Below, piece after piece: positions 1-8,763 of a DNA stretch of 64,000 nt (the first letter of the stretch is position 1; every line of letters starts with the position of its first letter). The notes beneath the pieces were generated by a model, which saw only the letters and a list, made by a program, of their open reading frames with translations, ran no database searches and was not told the origin of the DNA. Origin of the DNA: Psychromarinibacter halotolerans (GTDB taxonomy: Bacteria; Pseudomonadota; Alphaproteobacteria; Rhodobacterales; Rhodobacteraceae); assembly GCF_029168315.1 (NCBI RefSeq), contig NZ_JARGYD010000004.1, forward strand, positions 1 through 64,000, written 5' to 3'. The translations under genes and the position numbers were made by a program.

Positions 1-95
1 TTGACGTTGGCGAGATCGACGCCCGTGCCATCCGCCTTCACGCGGACCTTCACGTTGTAGTCGATCACACGTTTCACAGGTACGAGGACCTTCAT
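1..95 (-). CDS. etfB: Electron transfer flavoprotein beta subunit, N-terminal part (cut by window start)
   Basis: Only the first 31 codons are in the window. The translation opens MKVLVPVKRVIDYNVKV and continues VRVKADGTGVDLANV, the standard N terminus of EtfB. With EtfA it takes electrons from acyl-CoA dehydrogenases and passes them to ETF-quinone oxidoreductase. I start at the ATG at 95 because a GGAAGG ribosome site lies about 7 nt upstream; the in-frame ATG at 101 is almost on top of that site. The gene lies 39 nt downstream of the CoA-transferase on the same strand with no visible terminator between them. It may therefore be transcribed from the operator-bearing promoter near 1.4 kb. Confidence 0.85.
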   Translation of the reverse strand, partial: MKVLVPVKRVIDYNVKVRVKADGTGVDLANV

Positions 96-134
96 CTTCA
101 TTCCTTCCAGGTAAGACTTGGCCGGTGCGCGGCC

Positions 135-1343
135 TCAGCCTGCGTTGCGCCGCGCCGGTGCCGGTGCGGGCGCTTCGCCGGTGAAATCGGCGTCCGCATG
201 CTCGCCGAGGTTCGGCGCAAGGCTGCGGATGGACAGCGGTGTGGCCCCGAACTTGATCGGCGGCCGCGCCATCAGGATCGAGCCTTCGGTCGGGTGTTCG
301 TGCTGTTGGAACATGCCGACCTGCTTCAGGTGCGGGTCGTCGAACAACTCGTCAAGGCTGTTGACCTTCGCGCAGGGGATGTCGATCCCGCGCAGCAGGT
401 CGATCCACTTGTCGGTTGGGTGCTGCTGAAGAACCTCGCCAAGAAACTGCCCGCAGGCCTCGGCATTCTCGGTTCGGGTCGACTGGCTGGCGAAACGCGG
501 GTCCTGAAGGATGTCGGGCCGCCCGACGAGGTCGGTGAACCGCTGCCAGTCGCGGTCGGTGTAGACCACAAGCGCAAGGTGCCCGTCGCCTGTGGGGTAG
601 GGGCCGCGGAAGCGGGACAGCAAACGCTTGTAGCCCGCGCCGCTTTCCGGCGGCACGAACGATCGGCCGCCCATGTTGTCAGCAAGAACGAAGCTGGTCA
701 TCGTCTCGAACATCGGCACTTCGATATCCTGACCTTCGCCGGTCAGGGCGCGGTGCATCAGGGCCGAGACCACGGCGATGACGGCATACAGCCCGGTCAC
801 GCGGTCGCAGATGTTAAGCGGCGCATAGCGGACGTCGCCGTCGACGGCTTCGAAAAGGCCGGACACACCGGCCGCGGCTTGGATCAGATCATCGTAAACG
901 GCCTGACCGGAATAGGGGCCGTCCGACCCGTAGCCGACCATCTGGCAATAGACGATCGACGGGTTCACCTTGGACACCGCGCCATAGTCCAGTCCCAGCC
1001 GTTTCAGGCCGTTGGGACGGATGTTCGTCATCAGCGCGTCGGTCTTCGACGCAAGCTCTAGCAGGTGCGCCTTGTCCTCGGGCTTCTTGAGATCCAGCAC
1101 GATGCTCTTCTTGTTGCGGTTCGACTGCAGGAACAGGGTGCCCATCGACGGATGCCGAGCGGGGCCGATGCGGCGCAACGAGTCGCCCTCGGGGCCTTCG
1201 ACCTTGATGACTTCGGCGCCGAGGTCGCCAAGCAGCTGGGTGGCTGCCGGACCCATCACGACCGTGGTAAGGTCAAGTATCCGAACCCCGGCCAGCGGCC
1301 CCTTGGGCGAGTTTGCGTCTGTATGGCCCGGGGCGTTCGTCAT
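135..1343 (-). CDS. CaiB/BaiF (class III) CoA-transferase
   Basis: 402 aa, the normal family length. Family members transfer CoA from a donor thioester to a carboxylate so that the acid can enter CoA-linked degradation. Visible marks are the N-terminal GVRILDLTTVVMGP segment, LGAEVIKVEGPEGD at about 41-54, NRNKKSIVLDLK at about 75-86, and the likely catalytic Asp in YDDLIQAAAG (D151). The acid it activates cannot be read from the sequence. It is first in a minus-strand unit that continues into etfB. Its promoter region carries a sigma70-like promoter and the composite operator shared with the acyl-CoA dehydrogenase operon and the TRAP binding protein. A second family member lies at 17207-18376. 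Confidence 0.9.
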   Translation of the reverse strand: MTNAPGHTDANSPKGPLAGVRILDLTTVVMGPAATQLLGDLGAEVIKVEGPEGDSLRRIGPARHPSMGTLFLQSNRNKKSIVLDLKKPEDKAHLLELASKTDALMTNIRPNGLKRLGLDYGAVSKVNPSIVYCQMVGYGSDGPYSGQAVYDDLIQAAAGVSGLFEAVDGDVRYAPLNICDRVTGLYAVIAVVSALMHRALTGEGQDIEVPMFETMTSFVLADNMGGRSFVPPESGAGYKRLLSRFRGPYPTGDGHLALVVYTDRDWQRFTDLVGRPDILQDPRFASQSTRTENAEACGQFLGEVLQQHPTDKWIDLLRGIDIPCAKVNSLDELFDDPHLKQVGMFQQHEHPTEGSILMARPPIKFGATPLSIRSLAPNLGEHADADFTGEAPAPAPARRNAG

Positions 1344-1363
1344 ACGTCTTTCCTGTCGTCCTA

Positions 1364-1388
1364 TTTCGCAGTGGCGAATTAATATTCG
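1364..1388 (-). promoter_or_regulatory. Composite operator, copy 1
   Basis: On the plus strand it reads TTTCGC-AGTG-GCGAAT-TAAT-ATTCG. It consists of two overlapping dyads, TTCGC-N4-GCGAA centred at 1371.5 and CGAAT-N4-ATTCG centred at 1381.5, exactly 10 bp or one helical turn apart. It lies just downstream of the -10 box of the CoA-transferase promoter and ends 20 nt before the start codon, a position suited to repression. Nearly the same sequence is at 8729-8753 and a diverged copy is at 13049-13073. The binding protein is probably one of the two IclR regulators at 8827 and 12280, which is inference. Confidence 0.75.
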
Positions 1389-1397
1389 TGCTTGCGG

Positions 1398-1426
1398 AGT
1401 TTACGGGGGCGTCTATTTTAAGTCAA
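1398..1426 (-). promoter_or_regulatory. Sigma70-like promoter for the CoA-transferase gene
   Basis: On the minus strand there is TTGACT (1421-1426), a 17-nt spacer and TAAACT (1398-1403). The spacing is ideal. The composite operator begins 9 nt beyond the -10 box, so it should cover the transcription start. Confidence 0.65.
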
Positions 1427-1490
1427 GCAAGCCGGTTTGCCGTCCCCGATGCCAATTTCCGGGGCGGGCGGCAGGACGCGGGGAGGATAT

Positions 1491-2483
1491 ATGAAGGTCA
1501 CTGTATTCGGCGCGGGCGCGACGGGCGGACATTTCGCCGTACGTCTCTCGCAGGCGGGGCACGACGTGTCCGTGGTGGCGCGTGGCGCGCATCTTGAGGC
1601 GATCCGTAGCAATGGGCTAACTTTGCTTGCTGCCGACGACCGCGCGACGGTGAAGGTGCGGGCATCGGCGGATGCGACCGAGATCGGCGTGCAGGATGTG
1701 GTGCTTGTCGGTGTGAAGGGGGCGGGTCTGGCGGCGATCACGCAGGCGCTGCGTCCGCTGGTCGGACCGGACACGCGGGTGATCTTTCCGCAAAACGGGA
1801 TGCCGTGGTGGTACCCGGTGGGGCTGACGACCACCCCCGCGCCGCCGGACTGGGCGGACTTCTCTATCGGAGCGGGCTTCCTTGACTATATCGCGCCCGG
1901 GCAACTGGTTGGCGGAAGCATCTATTCCGCGAACGAACTGGACGCTCCGGGCGTGGTGAGAAACGCGTCCCCGGGCCACAACCGGCTGGATCTGGGTGCG
2001 GTTGTTCCCGGTGGGGACGGGGTCGAGGATCTGCGCAGAGCGTTCCGTGACGCCGGGATCGACGCCCCCGACGTGCCGGACATCCGGGCCGTGATCTGGC
2101 GGAAGCTGCTGGCGAATATGAGCGGGTCGATCATCGCGCTGATCACCGGCAACAAGTCGTCGATCAGCCGGAAGGATCCCGCGCTGGGGGCGGTCTATCG
2201 CCGCGCGGTCGGCGAAGGGATGGCGATTGCCGCGGCCTATGGCTACGACCTTGCCGACACTGTCGACGTGGACGCGATGTTGAAAAGCATTCCCGAACAC
2301 AAGCCGTCGATCCGGCAGGATTTCGAAGCAGGTCGACCGATGGAGATCGGGCAGATCCTGCTCGCGCCGCTTGCTTTCGCCCGTCAGGCGGGTGTGGACA
2401 CGCCGGTGCTTGATACGCTCGCCGCGCTGGCGCAACGAATGGCCGAGGACCGCGGACTGTTCCAGCGCGACGCGCCGGCATGA
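1491..2483 (+). CDS. Ketopantoate reductase-like (PanE/ApbA) 2-oxoacid reductase
   Basis: 330 aa. It begins MKVTVFGAGATGGHFAVRL with the GxGxxG NAD(P)-binding motif of the PanE/ApbA family; KxGL- and NG-type segments (VLVGVKGAGL, FPQNGMPWWYP) follow in the expected places. Members reduce a 2-oxo acid to a 2-hydroxy acid. Catabolic clusters often carry paralogues with substrates other than ketopantoate, and I do not assign one. The start at 1491 has a GGGGAGG site just upstream; the longer in-frame start at 1437 has none. It is divergent from the CoA-transferase, with copy 1 of the operator in the shared upstream region. Its stop overlaps the next start by 4 bp, so the two are co-translated. 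Confidence 0.8.
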   Translation: MKVTVFGAGATGGHFAVRLSQAGHDVSVVARGAHLEAIRSNGLTLLAADDRATVKVRASADATEIGVQDVVLVGVKGAGLAAITQALRPLVGPDTRVIFPQNGMPWWYPVGLTTTPAPPDWADFSIGAGFLDYIAPGQLVGGSIYSANELDAPGVVRNASPGHNRLDLGAVVPGGDGVEDLRRAFRDAGIDAPDVPDIRAVIWRKLLANMSGSIIALITGNKSSISRKDPALGAVYRRAVGEGMAIAAAYGYDLADTVDVDAMLKSIPEHKPSIRQDFEAGRPMEIGQILLAPLAFARQAGVDTPVLDTLAALAQRMAEDRGLFQRDAPA

Positions 2484-3826
2484 CTAAGCCGGATGGTCTG
2501 ACGGCGCGGCTGGGCAGGTTCGTGGCCGAGACGTCCCCGGGCGACATCCCCGAGCGGGTTCGTGAACGCGCACGGGTCAGCCTGTTGCACAACCTGTGCA
2601 TGGCGCGCGCCGGGCGCGGTCGCTATGGCAGCGCGGACGCCTATGCGCGTCGCTTCCATGCAGTGCCCGCCGAGGCCACGCTTCTAAGCGGTGGCGCGCG
2701 CGTGACAGCAGAGGCGGCGGCCTTCGCGAACGGGTCGCTGTTTCATGCGCGGTCGCAGGATGACACACACCCCGGCTCTACCTCGCACCCTGGCGCGCCG
2801 GTCATGGCGGCTGCGCTTGCGGTGGCCGAGGCCGAAGGCGCGACCGGCGCGCAGTTTCTGGATGCGGTGATCCTTGGGTACGAGGCCCTGTGCCGAGCGG
2901 GCCGGGATTTCGACGAGTTGGTAACCAAGCGTGGCTTTCGGGCGGCTGCCGTGATCGGTGGCTTCGGCTCGGCGGCGGCGGCTGCGCGGTTGATGCGGCT
3001 GGATGCTGAACAGACCGGCCACGCACTTGCGTTCTCGGCGCATCAGGCGGGCGGTCTGGCGCAGGTCTGGGTCGAGGGCACCGACGAGTTCCCGATGCAG
3101 CTTGGCCTTGCGGCGCATGCTGGCCTTCGGTCGGCACGGCTGGCGTCGCTGGGCATGACGGCGGCCCGGTCGATGCTGGAGGGCGCGAAGGGCTTCTATG
3201 CCACCTACGCCGGGGCCGACGCGGCACCGGTCGAGGCGCTTCATGGGCTGGGCGAGGCATGGCAGTTCGACGAAGTGACCGTGAAGGCCTTTCCCGCCTG
3301 CGCGATCCTGCAAGGACCGTTGGGCGCGTTGCAGGGGCTTCTCGACACGATCGGACTCGCAAGGATAGATCGGATCGACTTATCGTTGTCGCCCTACGAG
3401 GCTGGCTATCCCGGTGTCGACAACGCAGGACCCGCCTTTGCCGGACCCACCGCCGCGAAGATGAGCGCACAGTTCTGCCTTGGCGTGATGGCGCTGGACG
3501 AGCGGCTTCGCCTGTCCGACCTGTCCCGGACCACCGAGCCAGAGATCGCAGCAATGGCCGAGCGCATCACCGTGCATCCTGACCCGGCGGTTGAACCGCG
3601 GCTGTGCCGTGTGCGGGTAACGCTCGACGATTGCCGGGTCTTGGAGGTCGAAGTTAACGAGCCTGTCGGCCGACCCGACTTTGACGCGATGGCGCGGTTC
3701 GCCCAGCAGCTTGCGCCCGAGATGGACCTGTCCGAGGCGGGGGTGTCCCGGCTGGCAGATGAGGTCCGCGCAATTGATAGGGCGCCGGACATGACGGGAT
3801 TACTGGCTGCTTGCCTTCAAAAGTGA
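2480..3826 (+). CDS. MmgE/PrpD family protein
   Basis: 448 aa, the usual size. The family includes 2-methylcitrate dehydratase PrpD and cis-aconitate decarboxylase, enzymes that act on small tri- or dicarboxylates. The conserved N-terminal helical-domain motif DDTHPGSTSHPGAPV is at about 94-108. PrpC/PrpB partners are absent, so a methylcitrate role is not supported and the substrate is unknown. The start overlaps the upstream reductase stop as ATGA. A paralogue heads the five-gene operon at 14.2-19.7 kb, so both catabolic modules in this window contain one MmgE and one CaiB protein. Confidence 0.85.
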   Translation: MTKPDGLTARLGRFVAETSPGDIPERVRERARVSLLHNLCMARAGRGRYGSADAYARRFHAVPAEATLLSGGARVTAEAAAFANGSLFHARSQDDTHPGSTSHPGAPVMAAALAVAEAEGATGAQFLDAVILGYEALCRAGRDFDELVTKRGFRAAAVIGGFGSAAAAARLMRLDAEQTGHALAFSAHQAGGLAQVWVEGTDEFPMQLGLAAHAGLRSARLASLGMTAARSMLEGAKGFYATYAGADAAPVEALHGLGEAWQFDEVTVKAFPACAILQGPLGALQGLLDTIGLARIDRIDLSLSPYEAGYPGVDNAGPAFAGPTAAKMSAQFCLGVMALDERLRLSDLSRTTEPEIAAMAERITVHPDPAVEPRLCRVRVTLDDCRVLEVEVNEPVGRPDFDAMARFAQQLAPEMDLSEAGVSRLADEVRAIDRAPDMTGLLAACLQK

Positions 3827-3827
3827 A

Positions 3828-3856
3828 CCGCCGCGCCAAGTGACCCGGCGCGGCGG
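3828..3856. terminator. Bidirectional hairpin between convergent genes
   Basis: A perfect 10-bp stem (CCGCCGCGCC / GGCGCGGCGG) with a 9-nt loop sits directly after the MmgE stop and just before the 3' end of the convergent TRAP gene. There is no T-run, so efficiency is uncertain; the position suggests termination from both sides. Confidence 0.55.
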
Positions 3857-3863
3857 CATAGCG

Positions 3864-4373
3864 TCAGACGTCCGGTTCGGGACCGGTGTGCGGTTCCGGG
3901 GGCCAGACGCTTTGGAACAGCAGGCGCAGCGTGATCAGCGCGGTTCCGACCGGCACCCAGCAATAACTTAGATACGTCGGGAACTGGATCGCCCCGAAGG
4001 TCGTCGTGCGGTGTGCGATCTTTTCCAGCGCCTCGATCCCGGTCATCCACGTAATGTAGCTGAAGGCGGCGGCGGACATCAGGAAGATGATCCGCTCGAC
4101 CGGGCGTCCCGGGATCGACGAGATCAGCCCCTGAAACAGCGGAACGGCAATGTGCCCGCCCAAGGCCTGGATCTTGGGCATGCCAAGGAACGTCAGGATC
4201 ACCATCAGGTAAAGCGAGGTGAACTCGTACTGTCCCTGAAGCGGGCTGTTGAGAAAGTAGCGCCCGAAAGCGTCGATGGTAATCGAGAACATGATCAGCA
4301 GCAGCGCCGTCGCTGCGGCGATGATCGCGATGGTCTCGAAGGCGGATAGGATGCGGTCAATGAACTGTTTCAT
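3864..4373 (-). CDS. TRAP transporter small permease (DctQ)
   Basis: 169 aa with the four hydrophobic segments expected of DctQ and the typical FGRYFLNSPLQGQYE stretch after TM1. It forms the membrane complex with DctM in the inner membrane and supports Na+-driven uptake of a carboxylate delivered by a periplasmic DctP. It is the last gene of the operon that starts with the acyl-CoA dehydrogenase at 8688, three bases after the DctM stop. The order is large subunit before small, the reverse of the usual dctPQM. No binding-protein gene is adjacent; the candidate is at 13099, under the same operator. Confidence 0.9.
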   Translation of the reverse strand: MKQFIDRILSAFETIAIIAAATALLLIMFSITIDAFGRYFLNSPLQGQYEFTSLYLMVILTFLGMPKIQALGGHIAVPLFQGLISSIPGRPVERIIFLMSAAAFSYITWMTGIEALEKIAHRTTTFGAIQFPTYLSYCWVPVGTALITLRLLFQSVWPPEPHTGPEPDV

Positions 4374-4376
4374 GGG

Positions 4377-5672
4377 TCACGGCGCATATTGGGCCAGCCA
4401 GAGCGAAAGGCTCGGGAAGGCGATGATAAGGGAAAGCGTCACCACTTCGGCAAGAACGAAGGGCCAGATGCCACGGAAGATCGTACCGACCGGGACCTTG
4501 CTGACCGAACTGACGACGAAGACGTTCAGGCCCATCGGCGGGGTCACGACGCCGATCTCGCCTGCCTTGACCAGCAGCACGCCGATCCAGACCGGGTCGA
4601 AGCCCAGTTGCATCAGCAGCGGCACGGCAACAGGCACCGTCAGCACCTGGATTGCGAACTGTTCCAAGAAGAACCCCAGCACGACCCACAGCAGGACGAC
4701 CATGATCAGGATGGCCCAGCGGTTGATCTCGGCCACTTGAACCATCGTCATCAGACCTTGGGTCAGCCCGGTCAGGGTCAGGAAAAGCCCGAAGATCCCG
4801 GCGCCGATGATGATGGTGAAGATCATCACCGAGTTCCGGGTGGAGTTCATCAGCGCCTGCTTGAACCCGTCCATCGTCAGACGCCGCATGATGAAGGCGA
4901 AGGCCAAGGCAAGAAACGCGCCGACGGCCCCGATCTCGGTCGCCGTCACGGCGCCGGAATAAAGCCCGGCGAACATGAAGATGAAAAAGATCAGGATCGG
5001 CCAGATAGTGGTCAGACCCTTCACGCGTTCTTTCATAGGAAGCTTCGGCAGGCGCTCGGGGGCGGCGTCCTTCTTGAAGCGGACGGTCAGCACGATCACC
5101 AAAAGGTACGAGAAGCCGGTCAGCAAGCCGGGAATGATCCCCGCCAGAAAGAGCTTGCCGATCGAGACCTCGGTCAGAATTCCGTAGAAGACGAAGGCGA
5201 TAGAGGGCGGGATCATGATCGCCAGCGTGCCGACGATGGCGATAGAGGCCGTCGCGAACGAAGGTGCATAACCCAGTCGCTTCATCTCGGGATAGGCCGC
5301 CGAGGCCAGGGTGCCTGCCGCGGCGCTGGAAGATCCGCAGACCGCGGCCAGCAACACGCCGCCTGCGACGGCAGCCATCGACATGCCGCCCTTGATATGG
5401 CGCAGCCAGCGGTCGCCGGCTTCGAAGATGTCACGGGTAAACCGGCCTGCCGTCAGAAACTCTGCCATCAGGATAAACATCGGCAGCGTCGTCAGGGTAA
5501 AGCTGGCGACGTGTTCGTATGGGCTGTTCTGGATCACGCCGATCAGCGGCCCGGTGCCGACTGTCATGTAGATCCCGACCATGCCGGAAATCAGCAGGGC
5601 GAAAGCAATGGGACTGCCGCCAAGTATAAGTAGGACAAGAAGCCCGACAGGGATGATCGCGTTCATCGCCAT
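4377..5672 (-). CDS. TRAP transporter large permease (DctM)
   Basis: 431 aa, a standard DctM with about 12 hydrophobic segments. It has the conserved AAVCGSSSAAAGTLASAAYP region and the IPPSIAFVFYG motif near the middle, and the C-terminal GVVTPPMGLNVFVV motif. It is the translocation subunit for a carboxylate substrate. The ATG at 5672 has an AGGAGG site 8 nt upstream. It lies 54 nt downstream of the AtuA-like gene and next to dctQ, within an operon of CoA-ester enzymes. This suggests that the imported acid is the compound those enzymes degrade. Confidence 0.92.
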   Translation of the reverse strand: MAMNAIIPVGLLVLLILGGSPIAFALLISGMVGIYMTVGTGPLIGVIQNSPYEHVASFTLTTLPMFILMAEFLTAGRFTRDIFEAGDRWLRHIKGGMSMAAVAGGVLLAAVCGSSSAAAGTLASAAYPEMKRLGYAPSFATASIAIVGTLAIMIPPSIAFVFYGILTEVSIGKLFLAGIIPGLLTGFSYLLVIVLTVRFKKDAAPERLPKLPMKERVKGLTTIWPILIFFIFMFAGLYSGAVTATEIGAVGAFLALAFAFIMRRLTMDGFKQALMNSTRNSVMIFTIIIGAGIFGLFLTLTGLTQGLMTMVQVAEINRWAILIMVVLLWVVLGFFLEQFAIQVLTVPVAVPLLMQLGFDPVWIGVLLVKAGEIGVVTPPMGLNVFVVSSVSKVPVGTIFRGIWPFVLAEVVTLSLIIAFPSLSLWLAQYAP

Positions 5673-5726
5673 GCCCGGGCCCTCCTGGTGGTCGTCTCCA
5701 TCACGTTCTCCTCCCTCGTGTTTTTG

Positions 5727-7499
5727 TCAGAGCCAGTCGGCGGGAACGTCAAGCTCCATCTCGAGTGCCATCTGGCCATAGGCCTTGCCTTGTGGGTCGA
5801 TGCGCATCGAGGCCATGCCTCCTCCTCCAAGCGCATCGCCAACAAGGAAATTCAGTGCGTTGAGGCCTGGGGCCTCGAAGCGTTCTGCGGGCCCTTCGAC
5901 CTGCTGCGCGAAATGCGCCAGCAGACGGTCCACCGTAACCTCGCGCCGCAGGAACGGCAGGTACTCGGGCCGGCGGGCGATGATCGCGATATTGGCGCGG
6001 TTGCCCTTGTCGCCGGACCGCGCCCACGCCAGCTGGCGCAACGGCGCGCGGGCCGTCGGACCGTCGGGAACGGGGGTGTCGGGCAGGTCCGGGGGCTGCA
6101 CCGGCTGAAGCGGTTGTCCTGCCGCAATTGCCGTGTCGCGGGGCGCGGCGTCCGCCACGTGAACCTGCGGCGGGGCGACGCTGTCTTTCGGCACCAGCAG
6201 CGTGAACAGACGGACGACAGGCGTCGGCTTGGGACGGCCGGCATAGATGCCGGTGGTGCCCGGCGCCATGCTGATGCCGATGGACCCGGCTTCCCGCGCG
6301 AAGGCGTTCAACGCGTCGCGGCTGTCGTGGTCGACGACCAGTCGCAATAGAACCTCGCGCGTGGTGCGGGCGGCAGAGGCCTCGCCATAGGCGGATTCTG
6401 CGCCCAGTGCTTCGATCCGGGTCGCCCGGAACGGACCAAGTCCGTCGCGTGCGAAACCGGCTTCGGCCCGTGCGATCATGGCGCGGGCGGTCTTTTCGGC
6501 CTTCGCGGCCGCGTCCGGGCCGACGATCGACACCGACAGCACCGCGCGCCAACCGTCCTGCCACGTTGCCGAGACCTTGTAGTCCGGTGTGGGTGGCCGC
6601 CCGCGCGCGCCGCTGACGCGAACGCTGTCTGTCCCGATTTGCTCGACCGTCACACCAGAGAAATCCGCGACCACGTCCGGCAGGATATAGGCCGCGGGAT
6701 CGCCGATCTCGTACAGCACCTGTTCGGACACGGTGCCGACGCTGATCATCCCGCCGGTTCCGGCAGGCTTTTCCAGTGTAAAGCTGCCGTCTGCGGCGCA
6801 GCAGGCGATGGGATAGCCAATGTTGTCCCACCCCTCGACTTGATCCCAGTCTGTGAACGTGCCGCCCGTCGCCTGCGGTCCGCATTCGATGACATGGCCC
6901 GCCAAGCTGCCGGCGGCCAGAAGGTCGTGGTCGTCCTCGGCCCAGCCGAAGCTGTGCATCAACGCCCCCAGCGCCAACGCGCTGTCGGCGCAGCGCCCGG
7001 TCACGACGATGTCCGCACCCGCCGACAGCGCATCGCGGACGGGCAGGGCGCCAAGATAGGCATTCGCGGTCAGCAGGCTGTCCGGGATCGGCGCGCCGGT
7101 TTCTGCCTCTGTCAGTCCCATCGCCCGCAGGTCGTTGAGCATCGGCAGCAGATCGTCGCCGGTGACCGCCGCGACGGTCAGGTCCAGCCCGGCCTCTGCG
7201 ATCGCGGCCTCCAGCGCGGCCTTGCAGCCCAGCGGGTTCACCCCGCCAGCGTTCGAGACCACCTTCACCCCATCCGCCGCGATCCGCGACAGGTGAGGCT
7301 TCAGGTACGCGACCGCGTCCGGCGGAAAGCCGAAGGCGGGGTTCTTCATCCGGGCGCGGGCCATCAGCGACATGGTGACCTCGGCGAGGTAGTCCATCAT
7401 CAGGACGTCGACCCCGGCATCCAGCAGTTGCCCAATGGCCATCGGGCTGTCGCCCCAAGCGCCGGACGCGCCGCCGATGCGTACGATTTTACCGGTCAT
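5727..7499 (-). CDS. AtuA-like protein (DUF1446 family)
   Basis: 590 aa. It begins with the characteristic IVRIGGASGAWGDSP segment. The large N-terminal domain includes VVSNAGGVNPLGCKAALE and VTGRCADSALALG, and the C-terminal AtuA-like domain (about 490-590) carries WARSGDKGNRANI. AtuA is needed for acyclic terpene (citronellol/geraniol) growth in Pseudomonas, but the biochemical role of the family is not settled. Geranyl-CoA carboxylase genes are missing here, so terpene use is not implied. It starts 7 nt after the acyl-CoA dehydrogenase stop and precedes the TRAP permeases. Confidence 0.85.
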   Translation of the reverse strand: MTGKIVRIGGASGAWGDSPMAIGQLLDAGVDVLMMDYLAEVTMSLMARARMKNPAFGFPPDAVAYLKPHLSRIAADGVKVVSNAGGVNPLGCKAALEAAIAEAGLDLTVAAVTGDDLLPMLNDLRAMGLTEAETGAPIPDSLLTANAYLGALPVRDALSAGADIVVTGRCADSALALGALMHSFGWAEDDHDLLAAGSLAGHVIECGPQATGGTFTDWDQVEGWDNIGYPIACCAADGSFTLEKPAGTGGMISVGTVSEQVLYEIGDPAAYILPDVVADFSGVTVEQIGTDSVRVSGARGRPPTPDYKVSATWQDGWRAVLSVSIVGPDAAAKAEKTARAMIARAEAGFARDGLGPFRATRIEALGAESAYGEASAARTTREVLLRLVVDHDSRDALNAFAREAGSIGISMAPGTTGIYAGRPKPTPVVRLFTLLVPKDSVAPPQVHVADAAPRDTAIAAGQPLQPVQPPDLPDTPVPDGPTARAPLRQLAWARSGDKGNRANIAIIARRPEYLPFLRREVTVDRLLAHFAQQVEGPAERFEAPGLNALNFLVGDALGGGGMASMRIDPQGKAYGQMALEMELDVPADWL

Positions 7500-7506
7500 C
7501 GCGCGC

Positions 7507-8688
7507 TCAGTAGGATTTCGGCAGGCCCAGCTTTCGCTCGGCCAAGAAACACAGGATCAATTCGCGCGAGACAGGGGCAAGGCGGGTGGCGACGAGTTCG
7601 CGGAAATAGCGTTCGACCATGAACTCTTGCGCGTATCCCATGCCGCCGTGGGTCCGGATTGCCTGATCGCCGGCCTTGAACGCGGCATCGGCGGCAAGGT
7701 ATTTTGCGGCGTTCGCCTCCGCGCCGCAGGACTGACCGCTGTCGTACAGGTTTGCCGCGCGCATCGTCATAAGCTCGGCCGCGTAAAGCTCGGACCAGTT
7801 CTCGGCCAGCGGGTGCTGGATCGACTGGTTCTTGCCGATGGGACGCCCGAAGACCTCGCGGTCGGCGGCATAATTCGCGGCCTTCCACAGCGCGCGGCGT
7901 CCGATGCCGATGACCTCGGCCGCGTTCAGGATGCGTTCGGGGTTCAGGCTGTCGAGGATATAGCGAAAGCCTTTGCCCTCTTCGCCGATCAAGTCCTCTT
8001 TCGGGATCGGCAGGTTGTCGATGAACAGCGCGTTCGAATCCACCGCGCCCCGTCCCATCTTCGGCACCTCGTGCACGTCGATATACTTGCGGTTCAGGTC
8101 GGTGAAGAAAATCGACAGCCCGTCGGTGGGCTTCGCACAGTCCTCGATGGGCGTGGTGCGCGCCAGAAGCAGGATCTTGTCGGCGGTTTGCGCGGTCGAG
8201 ATCCACATCTTCCGGCCGTTCACCAGGTAGTGGTCCCCTTTGTCGACCGCCCGTGTCTTAAGCTTGGTGGTGTCCAGCCCCGCATCGGGCTCGGTTACAC
8301 CAAAACAGGCGCGCGTCTCGCCTGCGATCAGCGGGGTCAGCCAGCGTTTCTTCTGCTCGTCGGTGCCATGCTTCACGATGGCATGGGGGCCGAAGATATT
8401 GATGTGCACCGCCGAGCAGGCCGCGAAAGTCCCGGCAGAGGACCCGATGGTCTGCATCATCAATGCGGCCTCTGTCACGCCCAGACCCGCGCCGCCGAAC
8501 TCTTCGGGCATCGCGATGCCAAGCCAGCCGCCATCGGCGATGGCCTTGCAGAACTCTGTCGGGAAGGTGTGGGTGCGGTCTTTTTCGGACCAGTATTCGT
8601 CATCGAACTTGTCGCAGATCGCCCGGACGGCGTTCCGGATCTCTGCCTGATCGGCGTTCTCCACCAACGGATCAGGGAATTCCATCAT
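7507..8688 (-). CDS. Acyl-CoA dehydrogenase (IVD/LCAD-type active site)
   Basis: About 393 aa, a flavoenzyme that forms an alpha,beta double bond in an acyl-CoA and passes electrons to ETF. Family marks are CFGVTEPDAGLDTT, MWIS and GEEGKGFRYIL. The C-terminal IYEGT motif that holds the catalytic Glu of medium-chain enzymes is absent. A Glu at about residue 251 (LNPERI) sits where isovaleryl-CoA and long-chain dehydrogenases have their base, which hints at a branched substrate. The ATG at 8688 has GGAGG 5 nt upstream (8685 is also possible); an upstream in-frame ATG is rejected because it would lie at the operator. It is the first gene of the operon continuing to AtuA, DctM and DctQ. Confidence 0.9.
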   Translation of the reverse strand: MMEFPDPLVENADQAEIRNAVRAICDKFDDEYWSEKDRTHTFPTEFCKAIADGGWLGIAMPEEFGGAGLGVTEAALMMQTIGSSAGTFAACSAVHINIFGPHAIVKHGTDEQKKRWLTPLIAGETRACFGVTEPDAGLDTTKLKTRAVDKGDHYLVNGRKMWISTAQTADKILLLARTTPIEDCAKPTDGLSIFFTDLNRKYIDVHEVPKMGRGAVDSNALFIDNLPIPKEDLIGEEGKGFRYILDSLNPERILNAAEVIGIGRRALWKAANYAADREVFGRPIGKNQSIQHPLAENWSELYAAELMTMRAANLYDSGQSCGAEANAAKYLAADAAFKAGDQAIRTHGGMGYAQEFMVERYFRELVATRLAPVSRELILCFLAERKLGLPKSY

Positions 8689-8728
8689 GTCTTCCTCCCG
8701 CGGGCCGTCTGCGCGGCCCATTGTATTA

Positions 8729-8753
8729 TTTCGCAGTAGCGAATATTAATTCG
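8729..8753 (-). promoter_or_regulatory. Composite operator, copy 2 (divergent region)
   Basis: Plus-strand sequence TTTCGC-AGTA-GCGAAT-ATTA-ATTCG. It matches copy 1 except for one base in the first spacer and the order of the bases in the second. It has the same two dyads 10 bp apart. It sits between the acyl-CoA dehydrogenase operon (minus) and the IclR operon (plus), so it could control both and allow the regulator to control itself. Confidence 0.75.
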
Positions 8754-8763
8754 TTGTGTCGCA

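Noticed and set aside
2480..3826. Methylcitrate cycle (PrpD)
   Set aside because: MmgE/PrpD proteins occur twice, but no methylcitrate synthase or methylisocitrate lyase is nearby.
5727..8688. Acyclic terpene (citronellol/geraniol) degradation cluster
   Set aside because: An AtuA-like protein and acyl-CoA dehydrogenase are present, but geranyl-CoA carboxylase (AtuC/AtuF) is absent from the window; the AtuA domain alone does not define the pathway.
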